From assembly GCF_000349845.1 (NCBI RefSeq), contig NC_020829.1, positions 868,001-932,000 on the forward strand: a stretch of 64,000 nucleotides of DNA, given 5' to 3'. Shown piece by piece: positions 1-11,174 of this stretch (the first letter of the stretch is position 1; each line of letters opens with the position of its first letter). Below the pieces are notes generated by a model, which did no database searches, was not told the DNA's origin, and worked only from the letters and a program-made list of their open reading frames with translations. The position numbers were made by a program, and so were the translations under genes. The stretch is from Pseudomonas sp. ATCC 13867. Lineage in GTDB: Bacteria; Pseudomonadota; Gammaproteobacteria; Pseudomonadales; Pseudomonadaceae.

Positions 1-142
1 CCCGCTCGCCGAGCAGGCGCAGTTCGTCATCGTTCAGGCCATCGAGGATCGGCAGGCGCCGGCGTACCTGTGCCCACAACTGCGCGTCGAGCGGGTGGCG
101 GGCGAGGAAGCGTCGGCGGCGCCAGTCGCTGAAGGACCACAT
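1..142 (-). CDS. mtfA: MtfA-like zinc-dependent peptidase, N-terminal fragment
   Basis: Only the first 47 codons are inside the window; the gene runs off the left edge. The start ATG is at 142, seven bases after the dedA stop, so the two are probably co-transcribed. The visible protein begins MWSFSDWRRRRFLARHPLD and contains a PILDGLNDDELRLL stretch. This matches my recollection of the N terminus of the MtfA (DgsA anti-repressor, peptidase family M90) family in Pseudomonas. The HEXXH zinc motif lies outside the window, so the assignment rests on the N terminus only. Confidence 0.6.
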   Translation of the reverse strand, partial: MWSFSDWRRRRFLARHPLDAQLWAQVRRRLPILDGLNDDELRLLGER

Positions 143-149
143 GGCCGGC

Positions 150-809
150 TCAGTGCTCGCTGGTCTGGGCCTTGGCCGACGGGCGCATCTTGTGGCGGAT
201 GAAGCCGATGATCATGGGCAGCAGGGAGAAGGCGATGATGCCGATGATCATCAGCGAGAGGTTCTGCTTGATGAACGGCACGTTGCCGAAGAAGTAGCCC
301 AGGGTCACCAGGCCGCCGACCCAGGCCACGCTGCCGGCCACACTGAAGAACAGGAAGCGCAGGTAGGGCATGTAGGCCATGCCGGCGACGAACGGTGCGA
401 AGGTCCGCACGATGGGCAGGAAGCGCGCCAGGGTCACGGTCTTGCCGCCGTGACGTTCGTAGAAGGCGTGGGTCTGGTCGAGGTAGTCGCGGCGGAAGAT
501 TTTCGAGTCCGGCTTGCTGAACAGGCGTTTGCCCAGGGTTCGGCCGATCACGTAGTTGGTGCTGTCGCCGGTGATGGCGGCGACCAGCAGCAGGCCGCCG
601 AGCAGCCAGGGGTCCATGCCGCCGGTGGCGCAGATGGCGCCGGCGATGAACAGCAGCGAGTCGCCGGGGAGGAAGGGCGTTACGACCAGGCCGGTCTCGC
701 AGAAGATCACCAGGAACAGGATGGCGTAGATCCAGACACCGTAGTTGCTCACTAGCAGGGACAGGTAGGTGTCGAGATGGAGAATCAGGTCGATCGGGTT
801 GAAATCCAT
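150..809 (-). CDS. DedA family membrane protein
   Basis: A 219-residue polytopic inner-membrane protein of the DedA/SNARE-associated family, whose members act in lipid carrier or phospholipid flipping and envelope homeostasis. Family signatures are visible: an early ETGLVVTPFLPGDSLLF segment (residues about 38-54), GRTLGKRLF, and the conserved RFLPIVRTFAPFVAGMAYM stretch carrying the functionally important arginines (about 118-137). The C-terminal half has two to three strongly hydrophobic segments and ends in a basic tail. It corresponds to PA4029 in PAO1 as I recall it. Substrate is not inferable. A possible -10 box lies upstream at 852-857. Confidence 0.9.
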   Translation of the reverse strand: MDFNPIDLILHLDTYLSLLVSNYGVWIYAILFLVIFCETGLVVTPFLPGDSLLFIAGAICATGGMDPWLLGGLLLVAAITGDSTNYVIGRTLGKRLFSKPDSKIFRRDYLDQTHAFYERHGGKTVTLARFLPIVRTFAPFVAGMAYMPYLRFLFFSVAGSVAWVGGLVTLGYFFGNVPFIKQNLSLMIIGIIAFSLLPMIIGFIRHKMRPSAKAQTSEH

Positions 810-1127
810 GAGAAGCCTGTGTTGACAGCGGGGTGAGCGGCCGGGGTGCGCATTATAGGGGCGGTTGCGTGCCGGAAACGCGCTTCATCGCGTCCTGCGA
901 CGAACGTCAGCTCAGGATATTACAGGTCGAAGGTGAAAATTCGGTTGGAACGATGGCTGAAATGCCGTGTGACAAATGCGCAGGAGCCCTCCGTTCGGGC
1001 GCTGGTCAAGCCTCGGGGCGGGGCTTCAGGCCGTGGTCGAAGTACGGCGCGCCGGGTGGCGAGTCGATGGCCGGCCTTCACTCGCGTGCGACCGGCCCAC
1101 TGATACTGGCGGGCCCCGGGATAGCCG
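810..1127. other. 318-bp gap between dedA and the acetyltransferase
   Basis: Apart from the candidate -10 box at 852-857, no convincing gene or RNA is visible. Short open frames on the plus strand here have no ribosome binding site and arginine- and glycine-rich, non-protein-like composition. It most likely holds the dedA promoter and the 3' region of the acetyltransferase gene. Confidence 0.6.
852..857 (-). promoter_or_regulatory. Candidate -10 box for dedA
   Basis: Read on the minus strand this is a perfect TATAAT, 43 bases before the dedA start. The -35 region 16-17 bases upstream is poor (about CGTTTC), so it may be an extended or activator-dependent promoter, or coincidence. Confidence 0.35.
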
Positions 1128-1592
1128 TCAGACCAGGTCGTCGCTGATCGGCAGGATGTAGTTCTTGAACTCGCTGTCTTCGCGGAAACCGATGGACTCG
1201 TAGACCTTTTGCGCCACTTCGTTGTTGACGCTGGTGGAGACGCGCATGCGCACGGCCTGGGTCTCGCGGGCCATCTGCCGCGCGGTTTGCAGCAGGTGGT
1301 CGGCCACCAGTTGGCGGCGCGATTCCTCGGCGACGTAGATGTCGTTGAGGATCCACACGCGCTTGAGGGACAGGGAGGAGAAGCTCGGATAGAGCTGGCA
1401 GAAGCCCAGCAGCTTGTCGTCGCTGTCGTCGGCCAGGGCCAGGTAGATCACCGATTCCTTGCGGCGCAGGCGCTTTTCCAGGAATTTCCGCGAGGACTCG
1501 GGGTAGGGGAGCATGCCGTAGAACTCGCGGTATTTGACGAACAGCGGGGCGAGCAGATCGAGGTGGTCGAGCGTGGCTTGCACGATACGCAT
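1128..1592 (-). CDS. GNAT family N-acetyltransferase
   Basis: A 154-residue protein with the GCN5-related acetyltransferase fold, expected to transfer acetyl from acetyl-CoA to an unknown amine. The hydrophobic core motif ILNDIYVAEESRRQ (about residues 81-94) fits motif A just before the acetyl-CoA pyrophosphate loop. VYESIGFREDSEF near the C terminus is the typical motif B. The gene stands alone, read leftwards, with a REP-rich spacer upstream. It lies between dedA and eutC, as the acetyltransferase does in PAO1 as I recall. Substrate cannot be predicted. Confidence 0.85.
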   Translation of the reverse strand: MRIVQATLDHLDLLAPLFVKYREFYGMLPYPESSRKFLEKRLRRKESVIYLALADDSDDKLLGFCQLYPSFSSLSLKRVWILNDIYVAEESRRQLVADHLLQTARQMARETQAVRMRVSTSVNNEVAQKVYESIGFREDSEFKNYILPISDDLV

Positions 1593-1748
1593 GGGCGGGC
1601 CTCGGTGTGGTGTGGATAGGCTGGCAGGGCAATGCAGGGGTTATGCCAGCGGATAAGCAATGTATCCGATGCTGCACCAGAAATTGTTGAAAGCGCAATC
1701 CAAGCAAGCGTTTGATCTGGAATGCATGGCAGACGGGTCTGCGCAGTC

Positions 1749-1773
1749 TGCAGGAGCAAGCTTGCTTGCGTAG
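1749..1773 (+). repeat. Divergent single REP element
   Basis: A degenerate copy of the window's main REP palindrome, reading CAGGAGCAAGCTTGCTTGCG, with compensating changes in both arms (GCAAGC/GCTTGC). It lies 48 bp before a full REPIN pair in the same gap. Confidence 0.7.
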
Positions 1774-1820
1774 TTTTGCGGGGGGTGACAGGAAGGCTGA
1801 TTCGTCAGGGGGAGACCGAC

Positions 1821-1900
1821 TGTAGGAGCGAGCTTGCTCGCGAATCGTATTTTCCGACAGCTCCGGTACCTGGGCGGTTCGCGAGCAAGCTCGCTCCTAC
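1821..1900. repeat. REPIN: two inverted REP arms
   Basis: Forward arm at 1821-1844 and reverse arm at 1878-1900. Each contains the core GAGCGAGCTTGCTCGC flanked by GTAG/CGAA, and they are separated by 33 bp. Two REPs in inverted orientation make a REPIN, which can fold into a long cruciform or RNA hairpin. REPINs are non-autonomous and are mobilised by a RAYT transposase, which is not in this window. Confidence 0.9.
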
Positions 1901-1931
1901 AAAAAGAGAGCATCACGCCGCGGGTGGCGCC

Positions 1932-2729
1932 TCAGGTCAGCAGGAAATTCGCCCCAGGCCCTGTGCCTTCCAGTGCCGGCAGTTCCGCCTCGTCCTTCAG
2001 GTTCACTCCCGACAGTTGCCGACGGCACGCCTCGCGCATCAGGTACAGCAGCCGGTGCGTGGCCAGGCCGTAGCTCAGGCCTTCCAGGCGCACGTTGGAG
2101 ATGCAGTTGCGATAGGCATCGTTCAGGCCGACCTTCGGCGCCCAGGTGAAGTACAGGCCGAGGCTGTCCGGCGACGACAGGCCGGGGCGCTCGCCGATCA
2201 GGATCACCACCATCTTCGCCCGCAGCAGTTCGGCGACCTCGTCGGCTACGGCGACGCGGCCCTGCTGCACCAGAGCCACCGGCGACAGGCTCCAGCCTTC
2301 GTTGCGTGCCTGTTCCTCCATGCGTTCGAGGAAGGGCAGGCTGTGCCGCTGCACCGCCAGCGAGGAGAGGCCGTCGGCGATCACCACGGCGAGGTCATAG
2401 CCCTGCGGATGGCGGTCGGCATGGCGGCGCAGGATGTCCGCCGATTCCTCATTCAGCCGGCGACCCAGGTCGGGCCGTTGCAAATAGGTATCGCGGTCGG
2501 CGGCGGCGCTGTGCAGGAGCAGGGTGTCGCGGCCGCGCTCGGCCAGTTGCGCGGCGAGGCCGTCGCGGTCGAAGGGCAGGTGCACGGCGTCGCGCGCCTG
2601 GGCGTGGGCGAACTGGAAGTCCAGCTGGGCGCCGGTCGGCAGGCTGGTGCCGGCGCGACCCAGGGCGATTCGCGCTGAGGTCAGGCGGCGCAGTTCCTGC
2701 CAGGGGTTGGGGGTGAAGCTGTCGCTCAT
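1932..2729 (-). CDS. eutC: Ethanolamine ammonia-lyase, small (light) subunit
   Basis: A 265-residue light subunit of the adenosylcobalamin-dependent lyase that converts ethanolamine to acetaldehyde and ammonia in partnership with EutB. Family hallmarks include the N-terminal [12 protein letters not shown] motif (about residues 16-27), the [13 protein letters not shown] segment, the [15 protein letters not shown] motif near residue 180, and [14 protein letters not shown] towards the end. It starts 15 bp after the eutB stop, so the two subunits are co-expressed. No microcompartment genes are present, so acetaldehyde is presumably oxidised in the cytosol by the nearby aldehyde dehydrogenase. Confidence 0.96.
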   Translation of the reverse strand: MSDSFTPNPWQELRRLTSARIALGRAGTSLPTGAQLDFQFAHAQARDAVHLPFDRDGLAAQLAERGRDTLLLHSAAADRDTYLQRPDLGRRLNEESADILRRHADRHPQGYDLAVVIADGLSSLAVQRHSLPFLERMEEQARNEGWSLSPVALVQQGRVAVADEVAELLRAKMVVILIGERPGLSSPDSLGLYFTWAPKVGLNDAYRNCISNVRLEGLSYGLATHRLLYLMREACRRQLSGVNLKDEAELPALEGTGPGANFLLT

Positions 2730-2744
2730 CGAAAACTCCTCAAC

Positions 2745-4139
2745 TCAGGACAGTTGCGCGAGTGCGTGGCGGAAGGCGCCGGGCAGTTGGCCGGCCATCT
2801 GCACGCGGCCGTCCTGCTGGCGGAGGATTTCCATGCGCGCAAGCCACGCCTCGAATTCCGGCGCCGGCCTCAGGCCCAGCGTCTGGCGCGCGTAGAGCGC
2901 GTCGTGGAAGGAGGTGGTCTGGTAGTTGAGCATCACGTCGTCGGAGCCGGGGATGCCCATGATGAAGTTGATGCCGGCCACGCCCAGCAGGGTCAGGAGC
3001 ATGTCCATGTCGTCCTGGTCGGCCTCGGCGTGGTTGGTGTAGCAGATGTCGCAACCCATGGGCACGCCGAGCAGCTTGGCGCAGAAGTGGTCTTCCAGTC
3101 CGGCGCGGATGATCTGCTTGCCGTTGTACAGGTACTCCGGGCCGATGAAGCCGACCACGGTGTTCACCAGGAACGGCTTGAAGTGCCGCGCCACCGCGTA
3201 GGCACGGGTCTCGCAGGTCTGCTGGTCGACGCCGTGGTGGGCGTTGGCCGATAGCGCGCTGCCCTGGCCGGTCTCGAAGTACATGAGGTTGTCGCCGAGC
3301 GTGCCGCGCTTCTGCGACAGCCCGGCCTCGTAGCCTTCCTTGAGGATCGACAGGCTCACGCCGAAGCTGGCGTTGGCCGCTTCGGTGCCGGCGATGGACT
3401 GGAACACCAGGTCCAGCGGCGCGCCGCGGTTGATCGCCTCGATGGAGCTGGTGACGTGGGTCAGCACGCAGGACTGGGTGGGAATCTCGTAGCGCTGGAT
3501 GATCGCGTCGAGCATCTCCAGCAGGGTGCAGATCGACTGCAGGCTGTCGGTGGCCGGGTTGATGCCGAGCATGGCGTCGCCGTTGCCGTAGAGCAGCCCG
3601 TCGAGCACGCTGGCGGCGATTCCGGCCGGGTCGTCCGTCGGGTGGTTGGGTTGCAGGCGCGTGGACATGCGCCCGCGCAGCCCCATGGTGTTGCGAAAGC
3701 GGGTCACCACGCGGATCTTCTGCGCGACCAGCACCAGGTCCTGTACGCGCATGATCTTCGACACCGCTGCCGCCATCTCCGGCGTCAGCCCTGGCGCCAG
3801 GGCGCGCAGGCTGGTTTCGTCGGCCGCATCGCCGAGCAGCCAGTCGCGCAGGCCACCCACGGTGAGGTGGCTGACCGGGGCGAAGGCCTGGCGGTCGTGG
3901 CTGTCGATGATCAGCCGGGTGACTTCATCGCTTTCGTAGGGGATCAGCGCTTCGTCGAGGAAGCGTTTGAGCGGGATGTCGGCCAGCGCCATCTGCGCGG
4001 CGACGCGCTCGGCGTCGCTGCCGGCGGCGACCCCGGCGAGGCGGTCGCCGGAGCGCGCCGGGCTGGCCTTGGCCATCACCTCGCGCAGGCTGTCGAAGCG
4101 CCAGGTCTGGCCACCGACGCTGTGGACGAATCCGGACAT
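2745..4139 (-). CDS. eutB: Ethanolamine ammonia-lyase, large (heavy) subunit
   Basis: A 464-residue catalytic subunit with a TIM-barrel fold that binds ethanolamine and the B12 cofactor and, with EutC, releases acetaldehyde and ammonia. Recognisable segments are NTMGLRGRMSTRLQPNHPTD (about residues 150-170), LGINPATDSLQS, FETGQGSALSANAHHG, GFIGPEYLYNG and GCDICYTNHAEADQDDMD. I chose the ATG at 4139 because a GAGGAG ribosome binding site lies just upstream; a start 15 bases earlier would disrupt this. It follows the permease gene with 11 bp between them, making a permease-eutB-eutC transcription unit. Confidence 0.97.
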   Translation of the reverse strand: MSGFVHSVGGQTWRFDSLREVMAKASPARSGDRLAGVAAGSDAERVAAQMALADIPLKRFLDEALIPYESDEVTRLIIDSHDRQAFAPVSHLTVGGLRDWLLGDAADETSLRALAPGLTPEMAAAVSKIMRVQDLVLVAQKIRVVTRFRNTMGLRGRMSTRLQPNHPTDDPAGIAASVLDGLLYGNGDAMLGINPATDSLQSICTLLEMLDAIIQRYEIPTQSCVLTHVTSSIEAINRGAPLDLVFQSIAGTEAANASFGVSLSILKEGYEAGLSQKRGTLGDNLMYFETGQGSALSANAHHGVDQQTCETRAYAVARHFKPFLVNTVVGFIGPEYLYNGKQIIRAGLEDHFCAKLLGVPMGCDICYTNHAEADQDDMDMLLTLLGVAGINFIMGIPGSDDVMLNYQTTSFHDALYARQTLGLRPAPEFEAWLARMEILRQQDGRVQMAGQLPGAFRHALAQLS

Positions 4140-4150
4140 GGCGCTTCTCC

Positions 4151-5515
4151 TCAACCCTGGCTGGCGAACGAGGCGTCGGTGCCGCGATTGAGGCTGATGA
4201 CGATGCTGCAGCAGGAGCAGCCGCCGATCATCAGCACCAGGAACACCGAGGCGATCACGCTATTGAACCATAGCATCGCGGCCAGGCAGACCAGCGCCAG
4301 GACCAGCGCGATGGCCGGCACCACCGGGTAGCCCGGCGCACGGAAGCTGCGCTCCAGGTCCGGCTCGCTGCGGCGCAGCTTGAACAGGCTGAACATGCTC
4401 ATGATGTACATGACGATGGCGCCGAACACGCTCATGGTGATCATCGCCGCCGTCAGGGTCATGCCCTGCAGGCTGATCAGGCTGTCGCTGAAGATCGCCG
4501 CGATGCCCACGGCGCCGCCGGCGAGGATGGCGCGGTGCGGGGTCTGGAAGCGCGACAGCTTGGCCAGGCCGCGCGGCAGGAAGCCCGCGCGAGCCAGGGC
4601 GAAGAACTGCCGCGAGTAGCCCAGGATGATGCCGTGGAAGCTCGCCACCAGACCGAACAGGCCGATCCACACCAGCATGTGCATCCAGGTGGAGTCGTTG
4701 CCCACCACGGCTTTCATCGCCTGCGGCAGCGGGTCGTTGATGTTCGACAGGGCGCGCCAGTCGCCGACGCCGCCGGCGAAGATCATCACGCCGATGGCCA
4801 GCGACACCAGGGTCAGGATGCCGGCGATGTAGGCGCGCGGGATGGTGCGTTTCGGATCCTTGGCCTCCTCGGCGGCCATCGCCGCACCCTCGATGGCGAG
4901 GAAGAACCAGATGGCGAAGGGGATCGCGGCGAAGATACCGGCCATCGCCGGGGCGCCGAAGACGTCCGAGCCGGCCCAGCCGTTGAGCACGAAGTTGCTG
5001 AAGCTGAAGCCCGGCGCCACCACGCCCATGAAGACCAGCAGCTCGGCTACCGCCAGCACGGTCACCACCAGCTCGAAGGTGGCGGCGATGCTCACGCCGA
5101 GGATGTTCAGGGTCATGAAGATCACGTAGGCGCCGGTGGCCGCCCACTTCGGATCGAGACCGGGGAACTGCACGTTGAGGTAGGCGCCGATGGCCATGGC
5201 GATGGCCGGCGGGGCGAAGACGAACTCGATCAGGGTGGCGACGCCGGCGATCATCCCGCCGGTCTTGCCGAAGGCCCGCAGGCTGTAGGCGAAGGGGCCG
5301 CCGGCGTGGGGGATGGCGGTGGTCAGCTCGGTGTAGCTGAAGATGAAGCAGGTGTACATCACCGCCACGATCAGCGTGGTGACGAGAAAACCCAGGGTGC
5401 CGGCGGCGGCCCAGCCGTAGCTCCAGCCGAAGTATTCGCCGGAGATCACCAGGCCCACGGCGAGCCCCCAGAGGTGCAGGGTGCCAAGCGTTGGTTTGAG
5501 TTGTGATGCGCTCAT
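4151..5515 (-). CDS. eat: Ethanolamine permease (APC superfamily)
   Basis: A 454-residue amino acid-polyamine-organocation transporter with about 12 membrane segments. It imports ethanolamine for the downstream ammonia-lyase. Visible family features are GLVISGEYFGWSYGW near the N terminus, AGGPFAYSLRAFGKTGGMIAG (about residues 75-95) and AIEGAAMAAEEAKDPKRTIPRA in the middle. The start at 5515 is preceded by GAGAGGAATAAC, a good ribosome binding site. As I recall it corresponds to PA4023, the ethanolamine transporter in the EatR regulon. Three CCGCAAGGG direct repeats sit just upstream and may be its operator. Confidence 0.93.
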   Translation of the reverse strand: MSASQLKPTLGTLHLWGLAVGLVISGEYFGWSYGWAAAGTLGFLVTTLIVAVMYTCFIFSYTELTTAIPHAGGPFAYSLRAFGKTGGMIAGVATLIEFVFAPPAIAMAIGAYLNVQFPGLDPKWAATGAYVIFMTLNILGVSIAATFELVVTVLAVAELLVFMGVVAPGFSFSNFVLNGWAGSDVFGAPAMAGIFAAIPFAIWFFLAIEGAAMAAEEAKDPKRTIPRAYIAGILTLVSLAIGVMIFAGGVGDWRALSNINDPLPQAMKAVVGNDSTWMHMLVWIGLFGLVASFHGIILGYSRQFFALARAGFLPRGLAKLSRFQTPHRAILAGGAVGIAAIFSDSLISLQGMTLTAAMITMSVFGAIVMYIMSMFSLFKLRRSEPDLERSFRAPGYPVVPAIALVLALVCLAAMLWFNSVIASVFLVLMIGGCSCCSIVISLNRGTDASFASQG

Positions 5516-5532
5516 TGTTGTTATTCCTCTCT

Positions 5533-5570
5533 CCGCAAGGGATAGGCCGCAAGGGGGCGGGCCGCAAGGG
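5533..5570 (-). promoter_or_regulatory. Three CCGCAAGGG direct repeats before the permease gene
   Basis: CCGCAAGGG occurs at 5533-5541, 5547-5555 and 5562-5570, a spacing of 14-15 bp, starting 18 bases before the permease ATG. A related GCGCAAGGC occurs about 40 bp further out. Regular tandem half-sites suggest a regulator-binding region, or a transcript leader feature. Confidence 0.4.
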
Positions 5571-5792
5571 CGTGGACGGATACCCGAGCTTCGATGGTAG
5601 TGGCGCAAGGCCCCGCGAGACTTGACTGCTGGAACCGGCTTTCGCCGCGCAAGGTCAACTGGCTGTTACCCATCGCCCCACCCAGGGCGCCGCGCCCGAT
5701 TACGGTGCCGAAATTGGGCCGGATGCCCCATGCGGTGGCAACTGCCGGCCAGGCAGGGCGCGGTGTGTGACTGCCGGGACGATGAGGGGCGA

Positions 5793-5806
5793 GGCACGGG
5801 ATTTGC
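5793..5806 (+). promoter_or_regulatory. Candidate sigma-54 promoter for the AraC regulator
   Basis: GGCACGGGATTTGC has the -24 GG and -12 GC exactly 10 bp apart and close matches to GGCAC and TTTGC. It points towards the AraC gene start at 5862, giving a leader of about 45 bases. Confidence 0.5.
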
Positions 5807-5861
5807 TTCGTGGATGAGTCCGACGTGCCCTGCGTGTTTCATAACAAGATCGGTAACCGAC

Positions 5862-6914
5862 ATGAGCCAGCCTCTGTTTTCCCCGTCCGGCCTGAGCCTG
5901 CCCCTGGCCAGCAACATCGGCGTGTTGTCCGCCGCCGCCAGCGGCCTGGGTCGCTTCATCGGCGACCAGGGTGGTGACATCGATCGCGTCTTCGGCCGCG
6001 CCGGCATCGACCCGGAGCGTCTGCTGCATCCGACCCTGAGCCTGGCGCTGACCAACTACTGCCAGGTACTCGAGGAGGCCGCGCGACAGTCGGGTTGCGA
6101 CAACTTCGGTCTGCGCTACGGCGAGCAGTTCCGCCCGCGCGAGCTGGGCCTGCTGGGCTATGTGGGCCTCTGTTCGGAAACCCTGGAAGACGCGTTGAGG
6201 AATTTCGCCGCGGCCTTCCCCTATCACCAGCACGATACCCTGATCCGCCTGGTGGATTGCGGCGAGTGCTATCGCTTCGATTACCAGGTGCGCCACGGCG
6301 CCATCCTCGAGCGCCGCCAGGACGCCGAGCTGACCCTGGGCATGGCGCTGAACCTGATGCGCCATGCGCTTGGCCAGGACTGGGCGCCGCGTGCGGTGAG
6401 CTTCGAGCACGCCCGCCCGGAAAGCTGGCAGGAACACTCGCGGGTGTTCGATGCGCCGGTGCTGTTCCAGCGTGGCTGCAACTCGATGTTGATCCCCAAG
6501 CGCGATCTTTACGACCGGCGGATGCCCGAGCGTGACGCCAACCTGCTGTTCCTGGTGCAGGACGTGATCCGTCGCCTGGGCGAGCAGGGCGGCGCGCCGA
6601 ACCTGGTGGAGGATGCCGGTACGCAGATTCGCCTGGCGCTGGCGGATGGCGAGCCGTCCCTGGAGGCCGTCGCCGAGCAGTTGGAGCTCACCACCGCCGG
6701 CCTGCAGCGGCGCCTGCGCGAGGCTGGCCTGAGCTTCAGCCAACTGGTGGAAAACACCCGTCGCGAGCTGGCACTGCACTACCTGCGCCAGCGCCAGCGG
6801 CCCATCTCCGAGCTGGCGCCGCTGCTCGGTTACTCCGAGACCAGCGCATTTTCCCGCGCCTTCCGCCGCTGGTTCGGGGTCAGTCCGCGGCAGTGGCGTA
6901 GCGACGCCAACTGA
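5862..6914 (+). CDS. AraC family regulator, ethanolamine locus
   Basis: A 350-residue transcription factor. Residues about 25-215 look like an AraC-type arabinose-binding variant domain of the OruR/ArgR-like class (note GLRYGEQFRPRELGLLGYVGL). The last 100 residues form the two helix-turn-helix AraC domain: SLEAVAEQLELTTAGLQRRL, then ISELAPLLGYSETSAFSRAF and RRWFGVSPRQWR. The ATG at 5862 is where homology begins; the frame extends upstream but with implausible sequence. It is divergent from the permease gene and lies between it and exaC, so it probably regulates ethanolamine or acetaldehyde use. My recollection of PAO1 does not include an AraC gene at this point. Confidence 0.85.
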   Translation: MSQPLFSPSGLSLPLASNIGVLSAAASGLGRFIGDQGGDIDRVFGRAGIDPERLLHPTLSLALTNYCQVLEEAARQSGCDNFGLRYGEQFRPRELGLLGYVGLCSETLEDALRNFAAAFPYHQHDTLIRLVDCGECYRFDYQVRHGAILERRQDAELTLGMALNLMRHALGQDWAPRAVSFEHARPESWQEHSRVFDAPVLFQRGCNSMLIPKRDLYDRRMPERDANLLFLVQDVIRRLGEQGGAPNLVEDAGTQIRLALADGEPSLEAVAEQLELTTAGLQRRLREAGLSFSQLVENTRRELALHYLRQRQRPISELAPLLGYSETSAFSRAFRRWFGVSPRQWRSDAN

Positions 6915-6922
6915 GGCTCATC

Positions 6923-7000
6923 TGTAGGAGCGAGCTTGCTCGCGAACGAATTCCCCGGCAGCTCTGCAGCCTGGCAGGTTCGCGAGCAAGCTCGCTACGA
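6923..7000. repeat. REPIN between the AraC gene and exaC
   Basis: Forward arm 6923-6946 and reverse arm 6979-7000. The reverse arm carries a short deletion (CTCGCTACGA instead of CTCGCTCCTACGA). It starts 8 bp after the AraC stop, between convergent genes. Confidence 0.88.
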
Positions 7001-7020
7001 AAAGCCGCTTTTCCCCAGGC

Positions 7021-7048
7021 AAAAAAAGCGCGGCCCGTGGGCCGCGCA
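7021..7048 (-). terminator. Rho-independent terminator of exaC
   Basis: The hairpin GCGCGGCCCGTGGGCCGCGC is followed on the minus strand by seven T residues. It lies about 55 bp after the exaC stop. Confidence 0.88.
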
Positions 7049-7103
7049 AGGATCGATGTGAGGACGCGCCCGGCGCGAACCGGGCGGATGGATCAGGAGA
7101 GAC

Positions 7104-8624
<1,521 letters not shown>

Positions 8625-8678
8625 GGTCGGATCTCCTGGGTCTTGTGCTTGTTGGGGAGGACGTTGAACAAGCGTAGA

Positions 8679-8692
8679 GCAAGGGCCGGGCC
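8679..8692 (-). promoter_or_regulatory. Sigma-54 promoter of exaC
   Basis: On the minus strand TGGCCCGGCCCTTGCT matches the RpoN consensus with GG and GC exactly 10 bp apart. The expected transcript start is near 8667, about 43 bases before the exaC ATG. This agrees with the published dependence of ethanolamine catabolism in P. aeruginosa on EatR and RpoN. Confidence 0.75.
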
Positions 8693-8768
8693 ATGCCAGC
8701 GCAAGCCGCGCCGCACAAGGCCTCGGGGATTCCGTCGGGGGTGCTGAAACGCCCGCTGTGGCAGGCCT

Positions 8769-8867
8769 GGGACAGTGCGTGGTGACACTTTGTCCCGTAT
8801 GCGTGACAGTCGTGACCTGACGGTCGGACAGGCGTTGCATTGCCCGGACACGTGGAGGATGCTGTCC
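8769..8867. promoter_or_regulatory. Cluster of GGACA/TGTCC half-sites, candidate EatR enhancer
   Basis: GGGACA at 8769-8774 faces TGTCCC at 8791-8796. Further GGACA motifs are at 8826-8830 and 8846-8850, and TGTCC is at 8863-8867. The cluster starts about 75 bp upstream of the exaC -24 element, a normal distance for an enhancer-binding-protein site. Assignment to EatR is inference. Confidence 0.4.
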
Positions 8868-8943
8868 GAGGTTCGTGGCCGATTCATGACGGCGACGGAC
8901 CTTCGGGGCTGCCTCCCCGTCCCCTTTGCGGAGAACAACAAGA

Positions 8944-10857
<1,914 letters not shown>

Positions 10858-10867
10858 GAGGGGCAAT

Positions 10868-10890
10868 CTCGTAGGGACAACTGTCTTTCA
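10868..10890 (+). repeat. Short dispersed repeat, copy 1
   Basis: CTCGTAGGGACAACTGTCTT is nearly identical, one mismatch in 20, to the reverse complement of the sequence at 45407-45427. Both copies lie next to REP elements. The family is unknown to me. Confidence 0.55.
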
Positions 10891-10901
10891 CTCGGCTGCG
10901 G

Positions 10902-10969
10902 TTCGCGAGCAAGCTCGCTCCTACGAAGAGCCCGCGTGCCAGACCTGTAGGAGCGAGCTTGCTCGCGAA
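10902..10969. repeat. REP pair in reversed (tail-out) arrangement
   Basis: Reverse arm 10902-10925 comes first and forward arm 10946-10969 second, with 20 bp between. This is opposite to the usual forward-reverse REPIN order in this window. Confidence 0.85.
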
Positions 10970-11174
10970 CCGAGGCAGGCACGGATATCGGGACTGATTG
11001 CAGGCGCTCCGTAATCGCCAGCCGACGATGGAAAAGCGATCCCCCTCACTCCCTGCCGGGAACTGCCTCCCCGCCTCGTCGTCCGATGCCCCGGCGGCGG
11101 GCCGCGCGGGGGCGCGCTGTGCTACTCTGCCGCCCATTCGAAGCGCCTTCAAAGGCTTGATTGCAGGAGTCTGC

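Larger units (their letters stand above)
1593..1931. other. 339-bp REP-containing spacer between eutC and the acetyltransferase
   Basis: Holds one degenerate REP (1749-1773) and one REPIN (1821-1900). The remainder should include the acetyltransferase promoter and the eutC 3' region. No gene is supported here. Confidence 0.7.
5516..5861. other. 346-bp divergent regulatory region
   Basis: Separates the leftward permease operon from the rightward AraC regulator. It contains the triple CCGCAAGGG repeat (5533-5570) and a sigma-54-like promoter (5793-5806). No gene is supported. Confidence 0.6.
8625..8943. other. 319-bp divergent regulatory region between exaC and eatR
   Basis: Contains the exaC sigma-54 promoter (8679-8692) and the GGACA/TGTCC cluster (8769-8867). 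Open frames through it are antisense shadows; no gene is supported. Confidence 0.65.
10858..11174. other. 317-bp spacer between eatR and mpl
   Basis: Holds the short dispersed repeat (10868-10890), the reversed REP pair (10902-10969) and, in the last 100 bases, presumably the mpl promoter. An open frame extends upstream of mpl but has no good start signal. Confidence 0.6.

Noticed and set aside
5540..5556. A GG-N10-GC match just before the permease start
   Set aside because: It would place the transcript start at the ATG itself and poorly matches the -24 consensus.
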